NCBI RefSeq assembly: GCF_029889905.1
Contig: NZ_JARANZ010000002.1
Span: forward strand, 310,001-374,000
Direction: 5' to 3'
Length of the DNA: 64,000 bases
Source of the DNA: Chromohalobacter sp. 11-W
GTDB lineage: Bacteria > Pseudomonadota > Gammaproteobacteria > Pseudomonadales > Halomonadaceae
Within the stretch, counting starts at the first letter, position 1. Every line of letters starts with the position of its first letter. The translations under genes and the position numbers were made by a program. The notes below the pieces were generated by a model. That model saw only the letters and a program-made list of their open reading frames with translations, did not search any database and was not told the DNA's origin. Shown here piece after piece: positions 45,991 through 57,137 of this stretch.

Positions 45991-46018
45991 AAAACCGCGC
46001 CTCTTAAGGCGCGGTTTT
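45991..46018. terminator. Bidirectional terminator between trmJ and rpsA
   Basis: A 12-bp perfect stem AAAACCGCGCCT/AGGCGCGGTTTT around CTTA, with A and T tracts on the two sides. It lies between the stop codons of the two convergent genes. Confidence 0.88.
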
Positions 46019-46074
46019 TCGTACGGCTCAATAAAGCACTTGCCGCCGCGCCGAAGACGCGGCGGCAACGCGGT

Positions 46075-47757
46075 TTATTCGCCGCCCATCTGCTGCTTGA
46101 TCAAATCACCGATAGTAGTCGGGCCTGATGACTCCGGCTCAGCTTCCTGATCCCGCAGTTTGCCCATCGCACGGCGTGTATCGACCTGATCCTTCGCTTT
46201 GACAGACAGGTTGATCGCGCGGTTCTTGCGATCGACACCGACGATCTTGGCTTCGACGCTATCGCCTTCGTTGAGCACGTTGCGTGCATCTTCGACGCGA
46301 TCGGGGCTGATCTCGGAGGCCTTGAGTACCGCCACGACATCAGTGGCCAACTCGACGTGCGCTTCCTTCGCATCGACTTCGACAACGCGACCGGTGACGA
46401 TGGCACCCTTGTCGTTGACGGCCAAGTACTCGGAGACCGGATCGGTTTCGAGCTGCTTGATGCCGAGCGAGATACGCTCACGTTCCGGATCGATCGAGAG
46501 AATGACCGCTTCGGCTTCGTCGCCCTTCTTGAACTTGCGCACGGCTTCTTCGCCGGTTTCGCTCCAAGAAATATCGGACAAGTGGACCAGACCGTCGATG
46601 CCACCTTCCAAGCCGATGAAGATACCGAAATCGGTGATCGACTTGATGGTGCCGGAGACGCGATCGCCCTTGTTATAGCGCGCGCTGAAGTCTTCCCACG
46701 GATTGGTGGTGCACTGCTTGATACCCAAGGAGATACGACGACGTTCTTCGTCGATATCCAGCACCATGACTTCCACGTCATCGCCGACCTGGACGACTTT
46801 CGAGGGATGGATGTTCTTGTTGGTCCAGTCCATTTCCGAGACGTGAACCAAGCCTTCGACACCTTCCTCGAGCTCGGCAAAGCAGCCGTAATCGGTCAGA
46901 TTGGTGACGCGGGCATTGACGCGGGTGTTTTCCGGATAACGATCCTTGATGTTGACCCACGGATCTTCGCCCAGCTGCTTCAAGCCGAGAGACACACGGT
47001 TGCGCTCGCGATCGAACTTGAGCACCTTGACGTTGACCTCATCACCAACGGCAACGATCTCGCTGGGATGCTTGATGCGCTTCCACGCCATATCGGTGAT
47101 GTGCAGCAGGCCATCGACGCCACCCAGATCGACGAACGCACCGTAGTCGGTGAGGTTCTTGACGATACCGTCGATCTGCTGACCTTCCTGAAGCGTCGAC
47201 AGAAGCGCTTCACGCTCGGCGCTGTTCTCGGCTTCGAGAACGGCACGGCGCGAGACCACGACGTTATTACGCTTGGGATCGAGCTTGATGACCTTGAAGT
47301 CCAACTCTTTGTGCTCGAGGTGAGCAGTATCGCGTACCGGACGGACGTCGACGAGAGAACCGGGCAGGAAAGCGCGGATGGAAGAGACATCGACCGTAAA
47401 GCCGCCCTTGACCTTGCCGTTGATCACGCCCTTGACGATTTCGTCCTTCTCGAAGGCCGCTTCCAGCTCTTTCCAGGCCTCGGCACGCTTGGCCTTTTCG
47501 CGAGACAGACGCGTCTCGCCGAAACCGTCTTCGACGGCTTCCAGGGCAACCTTGACTTCATCGCCCACGGAGATGGTCAATTCGCCGTTGTCATCACGGA
47601 ACTGTGCCACGGGGATTTGCCCCTCGGACTTCAGACCCGCGTTGACGGTAATCCAGTCACCCTCGATGTCGACCACGGTTGCCATGACGATGGCACCGGG
47701 TTCCATATTGATGTCCTGGAGAGACTGTTCGAACAGTTCAGCAAAGCTTTCGCTCAT
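46075..47757 (-). CDS. rpsA: 30S ribosomal protein S1
   Basis: The 560-residue RNA-binding ribosomal protein needed for translation of structured mRNAs. It has six S1 (OB-fold) repeats: two N-terminal ribosome-binding ones and four canonical ones marked by the repeated 'DYGxFVDL / [11 protein letters not shown]' pattern (for example [17 protein letters not shown]). The ATG at 47757 has AGGAAC about 6 bases upstream. The 194-base leader after cmk may hold the S1 autoregulatory structure known in E. coli, but I did not fold it. The usual partner ihfB is not downstream here. Confidence 0.97.
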   Translation of the reverse strand: MSESFAELFEQSLQDINMEPGAIVMATVVDIEGDWITVNAGLKSEGQIPVAQFRDDNGELTISVGDEVKVALEAVEDGFGETRLSREKAKRAEAWKELEAAFEKDEIVKGVINGKVKGGFTVDVSSIRAFLPGSLVDVRPVRDTAHLEHKELDFKVIKLDPKRNNVVVSRRAVLEAENSAEREALLSTLQEGQQIDGIVKNLTDYGAFVDLGGVDGLLHITDMAWKRIKHPSEIVAVGDEVNVKVLKFDRERNRVSLGLKQLGEDPWVNIKDRYPENTRVNARVTNLTDYGCFAELEEGVEGLVHVSEMDWTNKNIHPSKVVQVGDDVEVMVLDIDEERRRISLGIKQCTTNPWEDFSARYNKGDRVSGTIKSITDFGIFIGLEGGIDGLVHLSDISWSETGEEAVRKFKKGDEAEAVILSIDPERERISLGIKQLETDPVSEYLAVNDKGAIVTGRVVEVDAKEAHVELATDVVAVLKASEISPDRVEDARNVLNEGDSVEAKIVGVDRKNRAINLSVKAKDQVDTRRAMGKLRDQEAEPESSGPTTIGDLIKQQMGGE

Positions 47758-47951
47758 GTTGTTCCTACGTGATCAACGTTAATAGCGGCCAGGCCGCTCA
47801 TTCTCCGCACCACCAGCAAGCGCGGGCCTTTCCTACATATCCCTGGGAACGTTGGCGCTGGTTCGACCTGCGAAGGCTCTCGGTTATCGCCCGCGCACGT
47901 CATGACGTCTGACCAGGGTCTCCGGATGGGTGCCCGTTTCACCCCAGCTAC

Positions 47952-48650
47952 TCAGTTCGGGAGGCCGAGCCCACGTGCACTGAGCAGCCTTTCGATACAC
48001 TCCACCACGTCCGGTATCGCAAGGCTCGTGCTATCCAACAAAACGGCATCGTCTGCCGGCTTGAGTGGCGCCACCGCACGCTGCATGTCGCGCGCGTCAC
48101 GAGCCTTAATTTCCTCTAGAAGACTCGTTAGATTAGCATCCCGACCGGCATTCAGCAACTGTTCATGGCGTCTTCGCGCCCGCTCTTCCGCCGAGGCCGT
48201 CAGGTAGACTTTCAGGGGCGCCTGGGGGAATACCACCGTGCCCATATCCCGTCCATCCGCCACTAGCCCTGGCATGTCGCGAAAGTCGCGCTGGCGTGTC
48301 AAAAGCGCATCACGCACCCGGGGCAACGACGCCACTTGCGAGGCAACGTCGCCGACCTTTTCGGTGCGAATATCGCCACTCACGTCACGGCCTTCCAACT
48401 CGATACGCGTTTCGCCATCGCACGCCACGAAGCGGACATCCAAGGTTTCGGCACAAGCCGCCAACGCAGCTTCATCGTCCAGCGCCAAGCCATGCTTGAG
48501 GGCTGCCAGCGCGGTGAGGCGATACAGCGCGCCGGAGTCCAACAAGTGCCAGCCCAGACGCTCGGCGATCAAGCGACTGACCGTCCCCTTGCCTGCGCCG
48601 CCCGGCCCGTCGACGGTCAGTACGGGCACTTCGCTATGCGACAAGCTCAT
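47952..48650 (-). CDS. cmk: Cytidylate kinase
   Basis: Phosphorylates CMP and dCMP. The 232-residue protein has the P-loop GPGGAGKGT (15-23), the CMP-binding insert of the long bacterial form and [11 protein letters not shown] (about 131-141). The ATG at 48650 overlaps the tyrA-aroA stop (ATGA), so translation is coupled; the order aroA-cmk-rpsA is conserved across gammaproteobacteria. Confidence 0.96.
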   Translation of the reverse strand: MSLSHSEVPVLTVDGPGGAGKGTVSRLIAERLGWHLLDSGALYRLTALAALKHGLALDDEAALAACAETLDVRFVACDGETRIELEGRDVSGDIRTEKVGDVASQVASLPRVRDALLTRQRDFRDMPGLVADGRDMGTVVFPQAPLKVYLTASAEERARRRHEQLLNAGRDANLTSLLEEIKARDARDMQRAVAPLKPADDAVLLDSTSLAIPDVVECIERLLSARGLGLPN

Positions 48651-50899
48651 GACGCCTCCTGCTCTTCGAGCGACAGCCCCACGCGACGCGCCAGGTCAAC
48701 GAACCCCGGGAACGATGTGGCCACATTGGCGCAGTCATCGATCACGATCTCGCCCTCGGCACGCAGGGCGGCAATGGCGAAGGCCATGGCGATGCGATGA
48801 TCGCCCAGGCTATCGACATGCCCGCCGCGATAATGCGCGACAGGCGTATCGCTGGCGTCGGCGCGACCGACGATGTCGATGCCATCGGAATGGACGGTAT
48901 TCTCAACGCCTAGGATCGCCAAACCATCGGCCATTGCCTGGATGCGATCGGACTCCTTGACGCGTAACTCTTCCGCGCCACGCAGGCGTGTCACGCCTTC
49001 GGCATTGGCCGCAGCGATGAACAGCACGGGAAACTCGTCGATGGCCAACGGCACCTGATCCACAGGGATATCGATGCCCTTGAGCGGCGCATGACGAACG
49101 CGAATATCGGCGACCGGCTCACCACCGACTTCCCGAGGATTGAGCAATTCCAGATCGGCGCCCATGGCCTTGAGGATATTGATGACGCCGATACGGGTCG
49201 GATTGGTTCCCACATGCTCCAGGAGCAGATCCGAGCCCGGCGTGATGGCCGCCGCCACCAGATAGAACGCCGCCGACGAGATATCCGACGGCACGTCGAT
49301 AGGCGACGCCGTTAAGCGCCCCCCGCCCTGTAGCCAGGCTTCGTCAGCGTCGCGCTGCACCGCGTAACCGAAGCCGTTGAGCATACGCTCGGTATGATCG
49401 CGAGTCGGTGCCGGCTCGCGCACCCGTGTTTCACCCTCGGCATAGAGTCCCGCCAACAAGAGACAGGATTTCACCTGGGCGCTGGCCATCGGCATGTCAT
49501 AGCGGATGCCGCGAAGCGCTTGGCCACCGCGAATCGTCAGCGGCGGTCGACCACCGTCAGCGGTTTCGATCACCGCGCCCATCTCGCGCAGCGGATCGGC
49601 CACCCGGCCCATCGGCCGCTTGTTGAGGGACACATCGCCGGTCAACTCGGTATCGAAGGCCTGCCCGGCCAGCAAGCCCGCGAACAGGCGCATGGCAGTG
49701 CCCGAATTGCCCACATAAAGAGGGCCGGCAGGCGCCTTCAGGCCATGCAGGCCGACGCCATGGATGGTCACACGCCCCTGGTGTGGACCTTCGATGGCCA
49801 CGCCCATTTCACGAAACGCCTGCAGCGTCGCCAGGCTGTCCTCGCCTTCGAGGAAACCATGCACTTCGGTCACGCCCTCGGCAAGCGCACCGAGCATGAT
49901 CGAGCGGTGCGAGATCGATTTGTCCCCCGGCACGCGGATCCGACCGCGCACATTGCCACCGGGAGTCACGCGGTAACGGATATTGCGTTGTTCCATCGCT
50001 TGATAACTCGTCTGGTTCAAAAGCGTATCGAAATACTGCCGCGCATGGCTGGCACGATCGAATACCGCCAGCATGGCATCGCCATCATTATCGGTCACGG
50101 CACGGCGCAAACGGGCGACGCCCGCTTCGAACTCATCCAGTGCGCCAAGCACCGCCTCGCGGTTGGCACTGAAGATATCGCGCCACATGACCGGATCGCT
50201 ACCGGCGATGCGCGTAAAGTCACGAAATCCCCCCGCCGCATAGCGAAAGATTTCCAGGCGCTCGTCCTGACGCGCCAGGGTGTCGACCAACGAAAACGCC
50301 AACAAATGCGGGAGGTGGCTAGTGCGCGCCAAGACCTGGTCGTGGCGCGCCACGTCCATTTCCAAAAGCTCCGCCCCACAAGCCGCCCATAGCACTCGCA
50401 CCCGGGCCAAGGCGTCGGGATCGGTATCGGCGCGCGGCGTCAGTATCACCTTGTGGCGGCGATAAAGCGCGGGATCGGACGCTGCCACGCCGCTTTTTTC
50501 GGATCCCGCGATCGGATGCCCCGGCACGAAGCGCGACGGCATGTCACCAAAGACCCGCTCGACCGCCGCCTCGATGGCACCTTTGGTACTGCCGACATCG
50601 GTAATCACCTGTTCGCCTAGATGCGGCGCCAATTCGCGTAGCACAGCCTCCATCGCCAATACCGGTACCGCCAGCACGATCAAGCTGCTTTCGGCTATCA
50701 AAGGCGCCAGCTCGGTGCTGCCGGCATCGATCAGCCCCATATCGATACCGCGCGCTACTTCGTCGGCGTCACGATCACAGGCCAGAATACGCCCCGCAAA
50801 ACCCGCTTCCTTCAAGGCCGCCGCCAGCGAACCGCCGATCAGGCCCAAGCCAATGATGAGAATAGCGCGCTCGGTCGGCGCACAGGACCGCTCCGACAT
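48647..50899 (-). CDS. tyrA-aroA: Bifunctional prephenate dehydrogenase / EPSP synthase (TyrA-AroA fusion)
   Basis: A 750-residue fusion. Residues about 1-295 are prephenate (or arogenate) dehydrogenase with the NAD motif GLGLIGG (17-23) and the '[10 protein letters not shown]' active-site segment. From about 302 (a second Met, [10 protein letters not shown]) it is 5-enolpyruvylshikimate-3-phosphate synthase with [13 protein letters not shown] (about 319-331), [12 protein letters not shown] and the C-terminal KESDRI and GDHRIAM motifs. Together they serve the shikimate pathway and the tyrosine branch. The same fusion occurs in pseudomonads and relatives. It starts immediately after the pheA stop, with no gap. 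By its GNSGTA-type motifs the EPSP synthase is class I-like; inhibitor sensitivity cannot be read from this. Confidence 0.95.
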   Translation of the reverse strand: MSERSCAPTERAILIIGLGLIGGSLAAALKEAGFAGRILACDRDADEVARGIDMGLIDAGSTELAPLIAESSLIVLAVPVLAMEAVLRELAPHLGEQVITDVGSTKGAIEAAVERVFGDMPSRFVPGHPIAGSEKSGVAASDPALYRRHKVILTPRADTDPDALARVRVLWAACGAELLEMDVARHDQVLARTSHLPHLLAFSLVDTLARQDERLEIFRYAAGGFRDFTRIAGSDPVMWRDIFSANREAVLGALDEFEAGVARLRRAVTDNDGDAMLAVFDRASHARQYFDTLLNQTSYQAMEQRNIRYRVTPGGNVRGRIRVPGDKSISHRSIMLGALAEGVTEVHGFLEGEDSLATLQAFREMGVAIEGPHQGRVTIHGVGLHGLKAPAGPLYVGNSGTAMRLFAGLLAGQAFDTELTGDVSLNKRPMGRVADPLREMGAVIETADGGRPPLTIRGGQALRGIRYDMPMASAQVKSCLLLAGLYAEGETRVREPAPTRDHTERMLNGFGYAVQRDADEAWLQGGGRLTASPIDVPSDISSAAFYLVAAAITPGSDLLLEHVGTNPTRIGVINILKAMGADLELLNPREVGGEPVADIRVRHAPLKGIDIPVDQVPLAIDEFPVLFIAAANAEGVTRLRGAEELRVKESDRIQAMADGLAILGVENTVHSDGIDIVGRADASDTPVAHYRGGHVDSLGDHRIAMAFAIAALRAEGEIVIDDCANVATSFPGFVDLARRVGLSLEEQEAS

Positions 50900-52021
50900 T
50901 TACAACACACCCACGGGATAGGACCCCAACACCTTGAGCTCGGCAGCACGCAACGTAATCTCTTCCAGCACCGCCGCGACCTGCGGATCGTCGCGATGGC
51001 CCTTGAAGTCGATGAAGAACACGTAATTCCAGACCCCGGTGCGTGACGGCCGTGTCTCGACGCGTGTCAGATCGATCTTGTGGCGGTGAAACGGCTCGAG
51101 CAGATCGTGCAGCGCCCCGGGCTGGTTGCGCATGGCCACGACGATGGAGGTTTTGTCATCCTCGGAGATCGGCGTGTCCTGGTGCCCGATGATCAAAAAG
51201 CGCGTCGAGTTATCGGGACGGTCCTCGATCTTCTCGGCGACCTTCTCGAGCTCGTAACGCTTGGCGGCCATGTCGCCGGCAATCGCAGCGCTGTGCCATT
51301 CACTCTTGATCAGGCGCGCCGCCTCGGCATTGGACGATACCGGCACCCGCTCGGCATTGGGATAATGCGCGTCCAGCCACTTGCGGCACTGCGCCAGGGA
51401 CTGGGGATGCGAATAAATGCGCGAAACCTTGTCACGGCGCGTATTGCTGGACACCAGTAGATGATGGTGAATGCGCAGCACTACCTCGCCACAGATGCGC
51501 AGGCTGGCATCCATGAAGGTATCCAAGGTGCTATTGACGATTCCCTCGGTGGAGTTTTCCACCGGCACCACGCCAAAATGCGCAGCCCCCGCTTCGACCT
51601 CGCGAAAGACCTCATCGATGGCAGCCATCGGCAGGCTCACCGCGCTGTCGCCGAAATGCTTGAGCGCCGCCTGCTGAGTGAACGTGCCCTCGGGACCGAG
51701 GTAGGCCACCTTGACCGGCCGCTCCAGCGCCAGGCACGCCGACATGATCTCGCGGAACAAGCGTGCCATTTCCTCGTCGTCGAGGGGGCCCTTGTTGAGC
51801 GCCATGATACGACGCAGTACCTGGGCCTCGCGCTCGGGACGGTAAAACGTCGCCTGCGGATCACTGTCGGTTTTCACCTGCGCTACTTGCTGTGCGCAAT
51901 GCGCGCGCTCGCTGATCAGCTTGAGAATCTCGCTATCCAGCGTATCGATTCGCTCGCGCAGTGCCGGCAGATCGGCCGGCGTGATAGGGGTATTGTTATC
52001 GAACATGTCGTGATCAGCCAT
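50900..52021 (-). CDS. pheA: P-protein: chorismate mutase / prephenate dehydratase
   Basis: Bifunctional enzyme for phenylalanine synthesis, 373 residues. An N-terminal AroQ chorismate mutase (about 15-100; LRERIDTLDSEILKLISERA), a prephenate dehydratase domain (about 105-285; YLGPEGTFTQQAALKHFG and the catalytic Thr in DNSTRFLIIG) and a C-terminal ACT regulatory domain (about 297-370; with ETRPSRTGVWNYVFFID, the phenylalanine-binding ESRP-like motif). Feedback control by phenylalanine is expected. The ATG at 52021 overlaps the serC 3' end by 8 bases. Confidence 0.96.
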   Translation of the reverse strand: MADHDMFDNNTPITPADLPALRERIDTLDSEILKLISERAHCAQQVAQVKTDSDPQATFYRPEREAQVLRRIMALNKGPLDDEEMARLFREIMSACLALERPVKVAYLGPEGTFTQQAALKHFGDSAVSLPMAAIDEVFREVEAGAAHFGVVPVENSTEGIVNSTLDTFMDASLRICGEVVLRIHHHLLVSSNTRRDKVSRIYSHPQSLAQCRKWLDAHYPNAERVPVSSNAEAARLIKSEWHSAAIAGDMAAKRYELEKVAEKIEDRPDNSTRFLIIGHQDTPISEDDKTSIVVAMRNQPGALHDLLEPFHRHKIDLTRVETRPSRTGVWNYVFFIDFKGHRDDPQVAAVLEEITLRAAELKVLGSYPVGVL

Positions 52022-53099
52022 GGCGTCGTTCGAACTCCTGCATGAAATCGACCAGCGCGTCCACTGCCGCTTCCGGCACCGCGTTGTAGAGGCTGGCTCG
52101 CATGCCGCCTACACTGCGGTGGCCCTTGAGATTCAAAAGCCCCGCCGCCTCGGCATCATTCAAGAACGCACCGTTGAGCGACTCATCGGCCAGCACGAAC
52201 GGCACGTTCATGCGCGAACGATTAGGCATGGCGATGGGGCTGGAATAGAAGTCGCTGGCATCGATGGCTGCATACAGTTTTTCGGACTTACGCGCGCTGA
52301 GTCGGTCCATCGCCTCGAGCCCACCCATGTCGTGGCGTAACCAGTCGAAGACCAGCCCCGCCAGATACCAGGCATAGGTCGGTGGCGTATTGAACATCGA
52401 GCCGTTCTCGGCCATGACCCGATAGTTGAACATGGTCGGTGTGTTCGGCAAGGCGCGCTCGAGCAGGTCGTCACGCACGATGACCAAGGTCAGCCCCGCC
52501 GGGCCGATATTCTTCTGCGCCCCGGCATAGATGACGCCGAAGCGGGACACATCCAGCGGCCCTGAAAGAATCGACGAGGACATATCGCATACCAGCGGCA
52601 CGTCGCCGACCTCGGGAATGTAGTCGAATGCCAGGCCACCGATGGTTTCATTGGCCGTGTAATGCAGATAGGCGGCATCCGGCGACAACACGATGTCCTC
52701 GGGGCGCGGCACCGCCGTCAACCCATTGGCCTCGCTGGAGGCCGCCACATGCGCGCCCGCAAGATGACGCGCCTCGGCAATCGCCTTCTTGCCCCAGATA
52801 CCAGTGTACAGATAGTTCGGCGTCCCGCCCGTGCCCAACAGGTTATAGGGCACCATCGCGAACTGGCTCGAGGCGCCGCCCTGCATGAACAGGATGCGAT
52901 AATTGTCGGGCACGGCCAGCAGCGCGCGCAGGTCGCGCTCGGCACGCGCCGCGATCTCCGCGAAGGCATCGCTGCGGTGGCTCATTTCCATGACCGACAA
53001 GCCATGGCCCTGATAGTCGAGCAATTCGTCACGGGCGCGCTCGAGCACGGGATCGGGAAGTGCCGCTGGACCGGCACAGAAGTTGAACTTGCGTGTCAT
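52014..53099 (-). CDS. serC: Phosphoserine aminotransferase
   Basis: PLP-dependent enzyme of serine and pyridoxal synthesis. The 361-residue length is standard. It starts MTRKFNFCAGPAALP and has the Schiff-base Lys in IYAGAQKNIGPAGLT (about 190-204). The ATG at 53099 is preferred over the open extension to 53147. It lies 54 bases downstream of gyrA and overlaps pheA, forming a gyrA-serC-pheA-tyrA/aroA-cmk-rpsA string. Confidence 0.96.
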   Translation of the reverse strand: MTRKFNFCAGPAALPDPVLERARDELLDYQGHGLSVMEMSHRSDAFAEIAARAERDLRALLAVPDNYRILFMQGGASSQFAMVPYNLLGTGGTPNYLYTGIWGKKAIAEARHLAGAHVAASSEANGLTAVPRPEDIVLSPDAAYLHYTANETIGGLAFDYIPEVGDVPLVCDMSSSILSGPLDVSRFGVIYAGAQKNIGPAGLTLVIVRDDLLERALPNTPTMFNYRVMAENGSMFNTPPTYAWYLAGLVFDWLRHDMGGLEAMDRLSARKSEKLYAAIDASDFYSSPIAMPNRSRMNVPFVLADESLNGAFLNDAEAAGLLNLKGHRSVGGMRASLYNAVPEAAVDALVDFMQEFERRHG

Positions 53100-53153
53100 C
53101 AGCGTGATTCCAAACGTAAAGCGACCACTCCGAAGGAGCGGCCGCATTGAGAC

Positions 53154-55853
53154 TCAATCGCCTTGTGGCGCCTCGTCGTCATCCGGTGTGGGCGTCACCT
53201 CGTCGACCACCGCCCCTTCTTCTTCATCGGGCGCTGGCTCTTCGGCCGGCTCATCGACCCGCACCGTGGCGACAAGATGCTCGCCTTCACCGGTGCGAAT
53301 CAGAGTAACCCCTTGCGTATTGCGCGAGCTGACCGAAATTTCCTCGACCCGCGTGCGCACCAACGTGCCCTTGTCGGTAATCAGCATCATTTCATCGCTG
53401 TCGCGGACCTGAATCGCCGCCACCAAGGCGCCGTTGCGCCGCGAGGTCTGCATGGCGATCACCCCTTGGCCGCCGCGCCCACGCAACGGGAACTCATCGA
53501 GACGCGTGCGTTTGCCATAGCCATTCTCGGAGGCGGTCAGGATATAGACCTGATCTTCACTGACGCTCTGGACCGGGGCTTCCTCGGCCACGACATCGGT
53601 GTCGTCGGCTTCGGCATCGATGGTCAACGACTGCGGAATGATCAAGCTGATCACCTCGGCGTCGCCTTGCAGACGCATACCACGTACACCGCGGGCGGTG
53701 CGTCCCATGGCGCGTGCTTTGCCTTCCTCGAAGCGAATGGCCTTGCCGTTGGACGAGAACAGCATGGCGTGGTCGTTGCCGGAGGTGATCGCGGCGCCGA
53801 CCAAGCGGTCGTCCTCTTCGAGGTCGATGGCGATCAAACCCACGCTGCGCGGCCGCGAGAATTGCTCCAGCGAGGTCCGCTTGACAGTCCCCTTGGCAGT
53901 AGCGAAGAAGATGTAGCAGTCATCGCGATATTCGCGTACCGGCAGGATGGCGTTGATCGACTCACCATCATCCAATGGCAGCATGTTGACCAGCGGCTTG
54001 CCGCGCGAACCACGGCTGGCATTAGGCATCTCGTAAACTTTGAGCCAGTAGACCTTACCGCGGTTGGAGAACAGCAGCATGGTGTCATGCGTCGAGGCCA
54101 CCAACAGGTGCTCGATGATGTCCTCGTCTTTCATGGTGGTCGCCGACTTGCCGCGTCCGCCACGCCGCTGGGCCTGGTAGTCGGAAAGCGGCTGCGTCTT
54201 GGCATAGCCGCTGCGCGAGATGGTGACCACCATGTCTTCTTCGTTGATCAGATCCTCGATGGTCAGGTCCAGATGACTGGCCTGGATCTCGGTCTTGCGG
54301 TCGTCGCCGTACTGATCGCGAATCGCGCCAAGCTCCTCGCGAATGACCTCCAGCAGGCGCTCCGGCGAGGCGAGAATCTCGTTGAGCTCGGCAATACGCT
54401 TGAGGATCGACAGATACTCGTCGAGAAGCTTCTCGGTTTCGAGCCCGGTCAGGCGATGCAGGCGCAATTCAAGAATGGCCTGCGCCTGGGCCGGCGACAG
54501 TCGATATTCACGCTCGTTGTCGGCGAGCCCGTAACCTTCGTCGAGATCTTCCGGCTTGCAGGACGTCGCCCCGGCGCGCTCGAGCATGCCGGTTACCTGC
54601 CCCGGTTGCCAGGCCCGTGCGACCAGCTTTTCCTTGGCTTCAGTGGCCGAGGGCGACGCCTTGATGAGCTCGATCACATCGTCGATGTTGGAAATCGCCA
54701 CGGCCAGACCTTCGAGAATATGGCCACGGTCGCGTGCCTTCTTGAGCTCGAACAGCGTGCGCCGCGTCACCACCTCGCGACGGTGACGAATGAATGCCTC
54801 GAGAATCTCCTTGAGATTGAGGATCTTCGGCTGACCGTTATCCAGCGCCACCATGTTGATGCCGAAGACGGTCTGCAACTGGGTATGCGCGAACAGGTTA
54901 TTGACGACTACTTCGCCGGACTCGCCGCGTTTGACCTCGATCACCACGCGCAGGCCTTCCTTGTCGGACTCGTCGCGCAACTCGGCGATGCCGTCGATAC
55001 GCTTGTCCTTGACCAGCTCGGCGATCTTCTCGATCAAGCGCGCCTTGTTCACCTGATACGGCAGTTCGGTGACGATGATGTGATCGCGCCCGGTCTTATC
55101 GTTGTGCTCGATAGTATGACAAGCCCGCACATAGATACGCCCACGCCCGGTGCGGTAGGCATCGAGAATCCCCGCGCGCCCGTTGATGATCCCGCCGGTG
55201 GGGAAATCGGGAGCCGGAATATACGCCATGAGATCGTCGATGCTGAGCGTATAATCGTCGATCAGCGCCAGGCAGCCATCGATCACCTCGCGCATGTTAT
55301 GCGGCGGGATATTGGTCGCCATGCCCACAGCAATGCCCGAGGCCCCGTTGACCAGCAGATTAGGAACCTTGGTCGGCAGCACCTCGGGAATGCGTTCGGT
55401 GCCATCGTAGTTGTCGACCCAGTCGACGGTATCTTTTTCCAGGTCAGCGAGGAGCTCATGGGCGAGGCGTGCCATGCGCACCTCGGTGTAACGCATGGCC
55501 GCCGCGCTGTCGCCGTCGATGGAACCGAAGTTACCCTGGCCATCGACCAGCACATAGCGCATCGAGAATGTCTGCGCCATACGCACGATGGTGTCGTAGA
55601 CCGCGCTATCCCCGTGCGGGTGATATTTACCGATCACGTCACCCACGACACGGGCCGATTTCTTGTAGGCTTTGTTCCAGTCATTACTGAGTTCATGCAT
55701 GGCGAACAATACGCGCCGGTGCACGGGCTTGAGGCCATCCCGTACATCCGGCAACGCACGGCCGATGATCACGCTCATGGCGTAATCGAGATACGACTGT
55801 TTAAGCTCGTCCTCGATATTGACTGGCAGAATTTCTCTGGCGATCTCACCCAT
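53154..55853 (-). CDS. gyrA: DNA gyrase subunit A
   Basis: Breakage-reunion subunit of gyrase, 899 residues. The catalytic Tyr is Y122 (RYTEVRM). The quinolone-resistance region is wild type at S83 and D87 ([11 protein letters not shown]). The GyrA box QRRGGRG that allows DNA wrapping and supercoiling is present, and the C-terminal beta-pinwheel ends in a long acidic tail ([15 protein letters not shown]). The ATG at 55853 gives the family N-terminus [17 protein letters not shown]; a longer frame to 56048 is ignored. Confidence 0.97.
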   Translation of the reverse strand: MGEIAREILPVNIEDELKQSYLDYAMSVIIGRALPDVRDGLKPVHRRVLFAMHELSNDWNKAYKKSARVVGDVIGKYHPHGDSAVYDTIVRMAQTFSMRYVLVDGQGNFGSIDGDSAAAMRYTEVRMARLAHELLADLEKDTVDWVDNYDGTERIPEVLPTKVPNLLVNGASGIAVGMATNIPPHNMREVIDGCLALIDDYTLSIDDLMAYIPAPDFPTGGIINGRAGILDAYRTGRGRIYVRACHTIEHNDKTGRDHIIVTELPYQVNKARLIEKIAELVKDKRIDGIAELRDESDKEGLRVVIEVKRGESGEVVVNNLFAHTQLQTVFGINMVALDNGQPKILNLKEILEAFIRHRREVVTRRTLFELKKARDRGHILEGLAVAISNIDDVIELIKASPSATEAKEKLVARAWQPGQVTGMLERAGATSCKPEDLDEGYGLADNEREYRLSPAQAQAILELRLHRLTGLETEKLLDEYLSILKRIAELNEILASPERLLEVIREELGAIRDQYGDDRKTEIQASHLDLTIEDLINEEDMVVTISRSGYAKTQPLSDYQAQRRGGRGKSATTMKDEDIIEHLLVASTHDTMLLFSNRGKVYWLKVYEMPNASRGSRGKPLVNMLPLDDGESINAILPVREYRDDCYIFFATAKGTVKRTSLEQFSRPRSVGLIAIDLEEDDRLVGAAITSGNDHAMLFSSNGKAIRFEEGKARAMGRTARGVRGMRLQGDAEVISLIIPQSLTIDAEADDTDVVAEEAPVQSVSEDQVYILTASENGYGKRTRLDEFPLRGRGGQGVIAMQTSRRNGALVAAIQVRDSDEMMLITDKGTLVRTRVEEISVSSRNTQGVTLIRTGEGEHLVATVRVDEPAEEPAPDEEEGAVVDEVTPTPDDDEAPQGD

Positions 55854-56207
55854 GGGTCGTTCAATCCTTTGCACCGCGCCATACCATCGGTCATGGCACT
55901 GAATGAAACGAACAGCGGCCTCACGGAGCACGAAGCCCCGCAGGCCACTCTTCAGCGCTCGACGCCAATGGCCGTCACAGCAATCATTGAGCTTCGATGG
56001 CGGGCCCAACCTCAAGGGGGCCCGAATCACGCCATCATACCATTTCACATGGCGATGCGGCAGGCTTGGTCAATGCAATCGCGCTCTCCGCACGAGCGCA
56101 CGAAAAACACGCCTCCTTATATGCCGCTGACAAGCGCATCCGATTGGGGGAGTGGCACCCGCCTTGGCGTTTCGCCATAATGAGCCCCTTTGTGACGGAA
56201 TAGGCTC
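55854..56207. other. Divergent spacer between gyrA and rdgC
   Basis: 354 bases. It must carry the promoters of gyrA (minus) and rdgC (plus). No confident sigma-70 pair was found. Frames on both strands are open because of base composition but none has a start, ribosome-binding site or recognisable protein. Confidence 0.5.
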
Positions 56208-57137
56208 ATGTGGTTCAAGCACTTGCATCTCTATCGCCTGCACGACACGACGCCCATCGCGCTCGAGGCACTCGAATCGGCCCTGGAGGCCTTCGCCTTT
56301 CGTCCGGTGTCGCCTAGTGAAGGCAAGCGCCTCGGCTGGCAACGCCCCGCGGGACGAAACGGCCAACAGCTCGTCCATGAGATCCAGGGGCATCGCCTGC
56401 TGTCATTGCTGCGCCAGGAGCGCCTGCTACCGGCCTCGGTGGTACGCGAAGAAGTAGAAGAACGCGCCGCCGAGCGCGAGGCCGCCGAAGGCGGTCCATT
56501 GCCACGCCGCGAGCGCCAGGCACTCAAGGAACAGGTCGTGGAAGAATTTCTGCCACGTGCCTTCACGCGTAGCCAACGCATTGATATATGGTGGGATACT
56601 CGTCGCGGCCTCATCGCCGTCAATTGCGCCAGCCGCGCCCGCGCCGAGGATGCTCTCGATCTGCTGCGTCAGTCGTTGGGCTCGTTGAAAGTCACGCCGC
56701 TGGCCGTGCGCCAACTGCCCTCGCGCAGCATGACCGCCTGGCTCGAGGATATCGCCTCGCGCCCCGAAGGGCTGCAGCTAGGCGATCAGGTCGAACTCAA
56801 GGACGCCAATGGCGACGATGGCGTGTGGCGTGCCCGAGGCATCGACCTCGACGGCGAAGAAGTGCAAAGTGTGCTCGCCAGTGGGCGTCAGGCTAGCCGC
56901 TTGGCACTGGATGTCGAGGATCAGCTATCGCTGGTCCTGCACGATGACCTGACGCTCAAATCGCTGCGCTTCGCCGACGCCTTGCTCGACGAAGCCGCTC
57001 AACAAGAAGACGATGACGACCCCACGCTACGCCTGGAAACGGACTTCGCTCTCATGGCCCAAGTGCTCTCTGGATTCATCGAACAACTCATCGACTGGCT
57101 GGGCGGCGAAGCCGACCCGACAGCGCCCACATCATGA
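56208..57137 (+). CDS. rdgC: Recombination-associated protein RdgC
   Basis: Ring-shaped dimeric DNA-binding protein that restrains RecA. The 309-residue protein starts MWFKHLHLYRLH and has LEALESALEAFAFRPVSPSEG, LPRRERQALKEQVVEEFLPRAF and IDIWWDTRRGLIAVNCASRARAE-type segments in the family order. Length is typical (about 303). Its last four bases overlap the next gene (ATGA). Confidence 0.95.
   Translation: MWFKHLHLYRLHDTTPIALEALESALEAFAFRPVSPSEGKRLGWQRPAGRNGQQLVHEIQGHRLLSLLRQERLLPASVVREEVEERAAEREAAEGGPLPRRERQALKEQVVEEFLPRAFTRSQRIDIWWDTRRGLIAVNCASRARAEDALDLLRQSLGSLKVTPLAVRQLPSRSMTAWLEDIASRPEGLQLGDQVELKDANGDDGVWRARGIDLDGEEVQSVLASGRQASRLALDVEDQLSLVLHDDLTLKSLRFADALLDEAAQQEDDDDPTLRLETDFALMAQVLSGFIEQLIDWLGGEADPTAPTS

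Noticed and set aside
46357-47772. A 471-codon plus-strand frame opposite rpsA
   Set aside because: Shadow of rpsA: the minus strand clearly encodes S1 repeats.
48647-50899. Mis-assembly joining tyrA and aroA
   Set aside because: The fusion has a continuous frame, intact motifs in both halves, and the same fusion is known in related gammaproteobacteria.
56153-56168. Sigma-54 promoter upstream of rdgC
   Set aside because: TGGCAC-N5-TTGGC matches the -24 part, but the -12 GC dinucleotide is GG; this position is nearly invariant, so the match is probably chance.
53163-56180. A 1005-codon open frame on the plus strand across gyrA
   Set aside because: It is exactly antisense to gyrA, has no ribosome-binding site and a composition driven by the GC-rich third positions of gyrA. 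Such mirror frames are common in high-GC coding DNA.
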